From Eubacteriales Family XIII. Incertae Sedis bacterium (GTDB lineage: Bacteria > Bacillota > Clostridia > Peptostreptococcales > Anaerovoracaceae), in contig JAISZM010000084.1 of the NCBI GenBank assembly GCA_031269205.1, forward strand, positions 1 through 12,290: a stretch of 12,290 nucleotides of DNA. Reading direction: 5' to 3'. The notes under the pieces are model-generated. The model saw only the letters and a list, made by a program, of their open reading frames with translations. It searched no databases and was not told where the DNA came from. Positions 8,111 through 12,290 of this stretch are shown piece by piece (position 1 is the stretch's first letter; the number at the start of each line of letters is the position of its first letter). Both the position numbers and the translations under genes were made by a program.

Positions 8111-8947
8111 TCAGCGTTTGCCCGGATTTTGCTGTTCGGCCTGCCGGCGTTCATCCAGCTTGCGTTGCGCTTCGGCCTTTCGCAGATAGAGGGGTTCAAG
8201 CTCGGTGTAGTCCACGGGCGCTCCGAAAGCGAGCGCCCACTTCAGGACTTTTGCCGCCGACTGGGGTTCGTCCTCGTCGCGCACGCGGCGTATAGCCGCG
8301 CTCCGCTCGCGAACACGAGGATACGGTTCTTCCGCGTTTCCGCGGGGAGCGCGGAATGAAGCGCCCTCTCTGCCCCCCCTTTCGCGTTCGGCGGCGAGAG
8401 CCGCGTCCAGCATCGCGTCAAACACTTCGGGATCGCGAGCCGCGCCGGGTACGAGCGTTTCGATGCTTCCCCCGTCGTTCGACAATCGGTAAGCGCCGCT
8501 GTATATCTGACCGCGGCGCGCGTCGAGAACGGGGCAGACGATGTCGCCGGGTTCGTAGCCGTACACGAAGGTCTCGAGCGTCGGAACTTTTATGACGGGC
8601 AATCCCGTCACCTGAGCCAAGGCGCGCGCCGCGGACACGCCTATGCGAGCGCCGGTGAACGATCCCGGACCCGCCGACACGGCGACGGCGCCGAGAGAGG
8701 AGAGAGCCGCGCCCTCGGACTCGAGGATATCTTTGACCGTCGGTATGAGATAGGTGAGGTGGTTGAGTTCGCTTTCGGAGCGGCGACAGACGATTTCGCC
8801 TCCGCGTTCCCCGTCGGACGCGTTCCCGCGCGACCACGCCACCGACAGGGTTCTCCCGGTGGTCTCTATCGCGAGCACGGGAGAACGCGAAAGAACCGTC
8901 CCCCCGTGTTCATCCCTGCGCTTCCTCCGTTCAATCCCCGCGGTCAC
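8111..8947 (-). CDS. tsaB: tRNA threonylcarbamoyladenosine biosynthesis protein TsaB
   Basis: 278 aa. TsaB is the non-catalytic ASKHA-fold partner of TsaD and TsaE in making t6A at position 37 of ANN-decoding tRNAs. Marks: VLAIETTGRTLSVA at 24-37, VSAGPGSFTGARIGVSAARA at 90-109, the dimer-interface region of the family, VPTLETF at 121-127, and PVLDARRGQIYSGAY at 139-153. The start is a GTG whose last two bases overlap the tsaE stop (GTGA), with GAGGT 9 nt upstream, so it is translationally coupled to tsaE. No other good start precedes the first motif. It runs ~40 residues longer than typical TsaB: a basic 22-residue N-terminal extension and an Arg/Glu-rich stretch (~183-228) in the poorly conserved second half. 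tsaD is not in the window. Confidence 0.92.
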   Translation of the reverse strand: MTAGIERRKRRDEHGGTVLSRSPVLAIETTGRTLSVAWSRGNASDGERGGEIVCRRSESELNHLTYLIPTVKDILESEGAALSSLGAVAVSAGPGSFTGARIGVSAARALAQVTGLPVIKVPTLETFVYGYEPGDIVCPVLDARRGQIYSGAYRLSNDGGSIETLVPGAARDPEVFDAMLDAALAAERERGGREGASFRAPRGNAEEPYPRVRERSAAIRRVRDEDEPQSAAKVLKWALAFGAPVDYTELEPLYLRKAEAQRKLDERRQAEQQNPGKR

Positions 8948-9357
8948 GAGAACTTTACCTCGCGTTTGTCGGGGGAGTTCGTTTGAGAAATGATGATCCG
9001 CACGGCGTCTCCCGGGATGATCTCGGGGATCAGATCGGCCCATTCTACCACGCATACACCCTTTCCGTAGAAGTAGTCCTCCCATCCGAGGTTTTCGAGT
9101 TCCTCATAGACGCTGGGGCCGGACAAGCGGTAAACGTCGAAGTGATAGAGGGGCAGACGGCCGCTCGTGTATTCGTGGATGAGCGTGAAGGTGGGACTCG
9201 TGATCTCGTCGGTTACGCCGAGACCCTCGGCCACGGCTTTGGCGAACGTGGTCTTGCCCGCCCCGAGGTCGCCCGTCAACGCCACGACGGTGCCGGGTTC
9301 AAGTCTTCCCGCGAGTTCCCTGCCTATTCTCTTCAGTCCGTTTTCATCCACCAACAT
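8944..9357 (-). CDS. tsaE: tRNA threonylcarbamoyladenosine biosynthesis ATPase TsaE
   Basis: 137 aa. TsaE is the small ATPase that drives turnover of the TsaB-TsaD complex in t6A synthesis. The P-loop GDLGAGKTT is at 29-37, followed by the family blocks TSPTFTLIHEY (53-63), YHFDVYRL (71-78), the GWEDYF block (91-96) and VVEWAD (103-108). The ATG at 9357 overlaps the stop of the upstream CPBP gene (TGATG), the usual coupling arrangement; an in-frame ATG at 9378 lies inside the upstream gene and has a poorer ribosome site. The 3' end overlaps the tsaB start. It is a complete, normal-looking family member. Confidence 0.95.
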   Translation of the reverse strand: MLVDENGLKRIGRELAGRLEPGTVVALTGDLGAGKTTFAKAVAEGLGVTDEITSPTFTLIHEYTSGRLPLYHFDVYRLSGPSVYEELENLGWEDYFYGKGVCVVEWADLIPEIIPGDAVRIIISQTNSPDKREVKFS

Positions 9358-10319
9358 CACGACGCCAGGTCCTTCCATATCTCAGGAATCAGTTGCGTCG
9401 TTTCCCGGACGCCGGGAGCGTCCAGGGATTTGATGTCGAGCTGCACGACCGTCAGGGCTATCGTGATCGCGATATAGAGCAGGAGCCACGGCACGGTGAA
9501 GGTGTAGCGCCAGGCGTTCGCCCGCGCGCGGCCGGCGTCGAGGAAGCGGTACACTTTCGCGTGTTTTGTGACGGCGACGACGATGAGTCCGACGACGAAT
9601 ACGCTCCACATCGCGTAGACAGCGATGGCCGGCGCGAGCGGCGTGACGTAGGCGACGAGCACCATGAGACCGTTGTGTACGGCGTGCAGGATGATCGAGT
9701 ATTTGATCGAGTACCGAAACGTGATGTAACCGAGGATGAGTCCGGCGCAGAGCGCGTATCCGATTTGGAGGATGTTGCCCTGATACAGGCCGAACAGGAT
9801 GGCGGACGCCACGATGGCGAAGGTGCGGCCGTAGGCGGACAGCACGCGAAGACAGACGCCGCGAAAGAGGATGCCCTCTATGACGGGCTTGACGACCACG
9901 AGGTTGATGATGATGAAGACCACGCCCTCGGACGCCGGGTCAAAGCTGGACAGATCGACGCTGTAGCCGGCGTATTCGAAAAGTTTCGTGACGCCGTGCC
10001 CTATGAACATGAAGACGGGTTGCAGGCCGGCTATGCAGAAGAAGGCATTGCGCATCACGCGCGCGGGTATCTCTCGCGTCTCCTCAAATATCTCTCCGAG
10101 GTGCAGATTGCCGCGCAGGATGAGCCAGATGAAGAACAACCCGGCGCCCGAGGCCGCGGGGTAAATGACGCCGTTGAATTTTGCGTTCGCGAAGAATATC
10201 ATGATTACGGACGCGAAGGACGTGATGATGAGGTAGCCTATCAGCGATATCGCTACCGCACCCACATCGGACCTCACGGCCGTTCTCTCCAGCACGTCGG
10301 GATTGTTTATCGCTCTCAT
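9357..10319 (-). CDS. CPBP-family intramembrane protein with altered active-site residues
   Basis: 320 aa with about eight membrane helices (~20-43, 53-69, 92-108, 133-147, 165-180, 185-200, 207-225, 229-251, 273-293). The CPBP/Abi (type II CAAX protease-like) core lies at ~133-225. Motif 1 reads VIEGILFRG at 146-154: Glu148 and Arg153 are kept but the second Glu of EExxxR is Gly149. Motif 2 reads FGLYQ at 176-180, with Gln180 where FxxxH has His. Motif 3, HAVHN at 212-216, keeps His and Asn. Proteolysis is therefore doubtful, and a scaffold role possible. The start is ATG 10319 with GGAAG 6 nt upstream; a TTG at 10355 overlaps the likely -10 and is rejected. It is the first gene of the CPBP-tsaE-tsaB operon, overlapping tsaE. 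No bacteriocin gene is nearby. Confidence 0.85.
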   Translation of the reverse strand: MRAINNPDVLERTAVRSDVGAVAISLIGYLIITSFASVIMIFFANAKFNGVIYPAASGAGLFFIWLILRGNLHLGEIFEETREIPARVMRNAFFCIAGLQPVFMFIGHGVTKLFEYAGYSVDLSSFDPASEGVVFIIINLVVVKPVIEGILFRGVCLRVLSAYGRTFAIVASAILFGLYQGNILQIGYALCAGLILGYITFRYSIKYSIILHAVHNGLMVLVAYVTPLAPAIAVYAMWSVFVVGLIVVAVTKHAKVYRFLDAGRARANAWRYTFTVPWLLLYIAITIALTVVQLDIKSLDAPGVRETTQLIPEIWKDLAS

Positions 10320-10354
10320 AGCGGTCTTCCGGCAATCGTTTTGTTCATGCTTCA

Positions 10355-10383
10355 ATTTTATATCGAAACGAAGCCGCGTTCAA
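10355..10383 (-). promoter_or_regulatory. Sigma70-type promoter of the CPBP-tsaE-tsaB operon
   Basis: On the minus strand TTGAAC (10378-10383) and TAAAAT (10355-10360) are separated by 17 bp. Transcription would start near 10348 and give a leader of ~30 nt to ATG 10319, which supports that start over the upstream TTG. Confidence 0.6.
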
Positions 10384-10454
10384 GGTTTGCAACCAACGTC
10401 GGACGTCATTGCGGGCGATGCGACAAAAAAAATTAAATTCGGGGTGTAAAATGA

Positions 10455-10460
10455 TATAAT
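10455..10460 (+). promoter_or_regulatory. Extended -10 promoter of the DUF805 gene
   Basis: TGATATAAT combines a perfect TATAAT with the upstream TG. The -35 region at 10432-10437 (ATTAAA) is weak, as is common with extended -10 promoters. The stretch after it is T-rich (TATTTTTTTTAAAA), leading to the ribosome site. It is divergent from the promoter of the CPBP operon, ~70 bp away. Confidence 0.6.
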
Positions 10461-10510
10461 ATTTTTGCAGGCATTTTATCTTTTATTGTTTATTTTTTTT
10501 AAAAGCATAC

Positions 10511-10519
10511 TTAGGAGGT
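10511..10519 (+). promoter_or_regulatory. Strong ribosome binding site that decides the DUF805 start
   Basis: TTAGGAGGT is a near-perfect Shine-Dalgarno sequence. It lies directly against an ATG at 10520, too close to use, and six bases before ATG 10526, the ideal distance. Confidence 0.75.
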
Positions 10520-10525
10520 ATGATT

Positions 10526-11164
10526 ATGAGTGATGAAATCAACAAGGATCAAGTGACGGATTCCGGGGCGGCGGCGGGAGGGACGCCCGAGCAGGCACCG
10601 CCGCAGTATGAGCAGGCTCCGCCGCAGTACGGGCAGACCCCGCCACAGTACGGTCAGACCCCGCCGCAATATGGGCAGACCCCGCCACAGTACGGGCAGA
10701 ACGTGTACAACCAATACTACAATGAGCCGATGACGGGCATCGTGGAAGCCTACAAGTCGTATTGGAAGAACTACGCGAATTTCAACGACCGCACGTCGCG
10801 CGCGGGCTACTGGTGGGTGATGCTTGTCAACGGGATAATATCAATTATACTCTACGCCATACTCATCGTTCCGGCTATAGCGGCTCTCAGTTTTGAGACC
10901 AGCTATGCGGCGCCCTTTTACGCCGGGCCGTTCGTCGCGATGTTCGCGGGCGCGGGGATCATCTGCTTCATCTGGGGCTTGGTGAACATCATCCCGCAAT
11001 TAGCCATCATCGTGCGCAGATTGCACGACACGGGAAAGTCTTGGGTGAACATTCTCTTCGGACTCATCCCGTTCGCGGGCGCCATCGTAGTGCTCGTGTT
11101 CATGCTCATAGGGACGAAATACCCGCCGGAGAACAGATTCTACAACGTGCGGAAACAGGCGTAG
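10526..11164 (+). CDS. DUF805 membrane protein with Pro/Gln/Tyr-rich repeat tail
   Basis: 212 aa. Residues 23-57 are five 7-residue units QxPPQY(G/E), a flexible Pro-rich arm expected to face the cytosol. The rest is a DUF805 domain: FNDRTSRAGYWW at 86-97, hydrophobic segments ~98-121, ~136-160 and ~176-196, the family block IVRRLHDTGKSW at 162-173, and a conserved end, GTKYPPENRF at 196-205. DUF805 proteins are small inner-membrane proteins without a settled function; Pro-rich arms in them may bind partner proteins. The gene has its own promoter and a strong ribosome site and is followed by a strong hairpin, so it is probably monocistronic. The family assignment is firm; the function is unknown. 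Confidence 0.88.
   Translation: MSDEINKDQVTDSGAAAGGTPEQAPPQYEQAPPQYGQTPPQYGQTPPQYGQTPPQYGQNVYNQYYNEPMTGIVEAYKSYWKNYANFNDRTSRAGYWWVMLVNGIISIILYAILIVPAIAALSFETSYAAPFYAGPFVAMFAGAGIICFIWGLVNIIPQLAIIVRRLHDTGKSWVNILFGLIPFAGAIVVLVFMLIGTKYPPENRFYNVRKQA
10592..10696 (+). repeat. Five tandem 21-bp units in the DUF805 gene
   Basis: Five in-frame copies encode QAPPQYE, QAPPQYG and three of QTPPQYG. The copies differ mostly at third codon positions (CCG/CCA, TAT/TAC, GGG/GGT), so they have been kept for protein sequence. Copy number could change by slippage without shifting the frame. Confidence 0.9.
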
Positions 11165-11237
11165 GCGCGCAACGCCGCAATAGAAACCTGCGGCAAACCC
11201 GCCGCTTGGCACGGTAAAACAACCACGGAAAGATATC

Positions 11238-11276
11238 CACAAGCGGGCGACGCGGATCGCCCGCTTGTGTTATCAT
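11238..11276 (+). terminator. Strong hairpin, likely terminator of the DUF805 gene
   Basis: CACAAGCGGGCGA (11238-11250) and TCGCCCGCTTGTG (11257-11269) form a perfect 13-bp stem around a 6-base loop (CGCGGA), followed by TTATCAT, a weak T-run. It lies 73 bp past the DUF805 stop and only 14 bp before the mntP ATG, so it could act on mntP as well. I see no conserved yybP-ykoY (Mn riboswitch) core in the gap. Confidence 0.65.
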
Positions 11277-11283
11277 ATTGCCT

Positions 11284-11955
11284 ATGGCTTTTATAGAGAT
11301 ATTACTTATAGCCGTGGGTCTGTCGACCGACGCGTTCTCCGTGGCGATCAGCAACGGCATGGGCATGTCGACGCGCTCCGGCAAGGGCGGCGCAAAGGAC
11401 GGCGACGCGACGGGCAGGGCGGAGAAGGCGCTTCCCCTTGCGCGGCCGCTCGTGTCGTTGCGCGGCGCCGACGTGCGCAAGGCCCTCGCCGTCGCCGCGG
11501 CGTTCGGGGGCTTTCAGGCCGTGATGCCCACCGTGGGCTACTTCGCGGGCGGTATATTCACGGGTTCCATCGAAATCTTCGACCACGTGATAGCACTCGT
11601 CCTGCTCGCCTTCATCGGCGGCAGAATGATGAGAGAGGGCGTGAAGGCCGTGCGGAAGGGGGCGCCCGCGCGCGAACCCAAAGATCTCTCGGCGGGATCG
11701 CTGCTCCTGCAGGCCGTCGCCACGAGCATCGACGCGCTGATGGTCGGCGTAGGTTTCGCCGCCATCGGCCTGCCGCAGTCCGAACTCGCGAGCGCCGTCG
11801 TCCTCATCGGCGCCACCACCTTCGCGCTCTCCTTCGCGGGCGTCTACGCGGGCAAGCGCTTCGGCACGTTGCTCGGCTCTCGCGCGGAAATCGTCGGCGG
11901 ACTCATCCTCATAGCCATCGGCGTCAAAATTTTCATCGAGGATATCTTCCTTTAA
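11284..11955 (+). CDS. mntP: MntP-family manganese efflux pump
   Basis: 223 aa, six membrane helices in two three-helix halves. MntP exports Mn2+ from the cytosol. The conserved acidic sites are Asp16 in GLSTDAFSVAISNG (12-25) and Asp150 in TSIDALMVGVGF (148-158). Other segments are ~65-90, ~98-114, ~168-190 and ~202-220. The loop between helices 1 and 2 (~28-64) is Gly/Lys/Arg-rich and about 35 residues longer than in the ~188-residue E. coli protein. ATG 11284 fits the family N-terminus. There is no Shine-Dalgarno sequence before it: the upstream bases are the 3' arm of the hairpin and TTATCATATTGCCT. Translation may be leaderless or weak, or the hairpin may be regulatory. Function is very likely from the paired Asp motifs. 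Confidence 0.92.
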   Translation: MAFIEILLIAVGLSTDAFSVAISNGMGMSTRSGKGGAKDGDATGRAEKALPLARPLVSLRGADVRKALAVAAAFGGFQAVMPTVGYFAGGIFTGSIEIFDHVIALVLLAFIGGRMMREGVKAVRKGAPAREPKDLSAGSLLLQAVATSIDALMVGVGFAAIGLPQSELASAVVLIGATTFALSFAGVYAGKRFGTLLGSRAEIVGGLILIAIGVKIFIEDIFL

Positions 11956-11961
11956 CACCGA

Positions 11962-12005
11962 CGGGCGAGAGCCGGTAACGCCCGGTACATGACGGTAATT
12001 TCCGT
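11962..12005 (+). terminator. Weak hairpins after mntP, possible terminator
   Basis: CGGGCG (11962-11967) pairs with CGCCCG (11979-11984) across an 11-nt loop, and ACGG (11992-11995) pairs with CCGT (12002-12005). Neither is followed by a true T-run. This is the only candidate 3' end for the mntP transcript before the next element. Confidence 0.3.
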
Positions 12006-12027
12006 TCCAATAATCTTATCTGACCCG

Positions 12028-12163
12028 TTATTTTTCCTCGTCTGTCGGTGCTGACTGCCGCGTTTGATCTGACGGCGGTTGCTCTGGCTGCGGTTGCTCT
12101 GGCTGCGGTTGCTCGTACACGACGTATTTCGGACGCTTCGGTTGCACCTTCTCGGGATGTGCG
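12028..12163 (-). pseudogene. C-terminal tail of an unrecognised protein, N-terminus missing
   Basis: Read on the minus strand, the frame ending at TAA 12028-12030 gives a protein-like tail: AAHPEKVQPKRPKYVVYEQP, then two more EQPQP-type units, then PPSDQTRQSAPTDEEK. The frame stays open to the right, but there it is antisense to the RNase P RNA match, so the true N-terminus is not present. No start with a ribosome site exists; a GTG at 12147 has only GAGAAG directly against it. Codons CAA and CCA are more frequent than in the neighbouring genes, hinting at a different origin. I do not recognise the family. It may be a broken gene end at a junction, or a chance open frame favoured by the 15-bp repeats. 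Confidence 0.3.
12076..12114. repeat. 15-bp tandem repeat, 2.6 copies
   Basis: CGGTTGCTCTGGCTG occurs twice without a mismatch (12076-12090, 12091-12105), followed by the first nine bases of a third copy. In the minus-strand frame each unit encodes the five residues EQPQP. The unit length is a multiple of three, which agrees with a coding origin but does not prove it. Confidence 0.85.
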
Positions 12164-12290
12164 GCACGATAAAGGTTGAAATGGTGCGGTAAGAGCGCAC
12201 CGGCGTCATGGAGACATGGCGGCCGTGTAAACCCCGCCCGGAGCAAGGCAGAAGGGTATACCCGCCGCAAGGCGGGGCTGCGGCCCGCAG
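12164..12290 (+). ncRNA. rnpB: RNase P RNA, 3' half only; runs off the window
   Basis: Recognised from memory of bacterial class A RNase P RNA (the tRNA 5'-end processing ribozyme). GGTTGAAATGGTGCGGTAAG (12174-12193) and AGCGCACC form a stem GGTGCG/CGCACC with loop GTAAGAG, as in E. coli. CATG-GAGA-CATG (12207-12218) is a GNRA-capped hairpin where E. coli has one with GUAA. GTAAACCCCGCCCGGAGCAA (12227-12246) then GGCAGAAGGG match the conserved GUAAACUCCACCCGGAGCAAGGCCAAAUAGGG block, and GGGCTGCGGCCCGCAG begins the next hairpin. The catalytic 5' block with GAGGAAAGTCC, which should lie ~100-150 bases upstream, is absent on the plus strand. So the gene is truncated, permuted or chimeric here. 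The left border is uncertain by ~30 bases. Confidence 0.85.

Noticed and set aside
8948..9085. In-frame extension of tsaB to 9085
   Set aside because: The extra 46 residues lie inside tsaE in another frame and lack TsaB similarity. The GTG overlapping the tsaE stop has a ribosome site and explains the coupling.
9393..10436. 347-residue plus-strand frame over the CPBP gene
   Set aside because: Asp/Glu/Arg-rich antisense translation of a membrane protein; no recognisable domain, and it reads through the promoter region.
11165..11283. Mn2+ (yybP-ykoY) riboswitch before mntP
   Set aside because: I looked for the conserved GGGGAGUA-type core and paired loops and did not find them; only the simple 13-bp hairpin is present.
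12076..12114. CRISPR-like repeat
   Set aside because: The units are 15 bp and directly tandem with no spacers, so this is a coding-type tandem repeat.

Overview
The window is a bacterial chromosomal segment of fairly GC-rich coding DNA with AT-richer gaps and mostly Shine-Dalgarno-led genes. The PAS/Cache sensor kinases, the long (type 2) PyrF, the adjacent tsaE-tsaB pair and a class A-like RNase P RNA fragment fit an anaerobe of the Clostridia or Synergistota type. No single gene fixes the phylum, so this placement is tentative. I see no transposase, integrase, CRISPR array, tRNA or rRNA.

Layout. The left end (1-2678, minus) is a large membrane sensor kinase, cut at its C-terminus by the window edge. 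It has TM, a ~580-residue outside sensor, TM, HAMP, PAS and HisKA. Next on the same strand is pyrF (2890-3924, orotidine-5'-phosphate decarboxylase). A divergent 321-bp gap leads to a plus-strand pair: a metallo-beta-lactamase-fold hydrolase (4246-5163) and an EamA/DMT-type transporter (5203-6162). Converging on these is a soluble hybrid kinase (6207-7898, minus; PAS-HisKA-HATPase-REC). A tightly coupled minus-strand operon follows, read from right to left: a CPBP-family membrane protein, tsaE and tsaB (10319 to 8111). The TsaE and TsaB proteins act in tRNA t6A37 synthesis. Divergent from this operon is a DUF805 membrane protein with a five-copy QxPPQY tail at its N-terminus. It is followed by a strong 13-bp hairpin and mntP (manganese efflux).

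The right end is the oddest part. Positions ~12164-12290 match the second half of bacterial RNase P RNA (rnpB, plus strand), but the essential 5' half is not present upstream. The sequence directly upstream instead reads, on the minus strand, as the Pro/Gln/Glu-rich tail of an unrecognised protein that has lost its N-terminus. This looks like a junction: recombination, integration, a permuted or displaced rnpB, or an assembly chimera.

The genes do not form one pathway. They are signalling (two kinases), pyrimidine and tRNA-modification housekeeping, and small-molecule or metal transport. I find no defence or secondary-metabolite system. The best leads are the rnpB junction, the CPBP protein with two altered active-site residues in the t6A operon, and the hairpin directly in front of an SD-less mntP.
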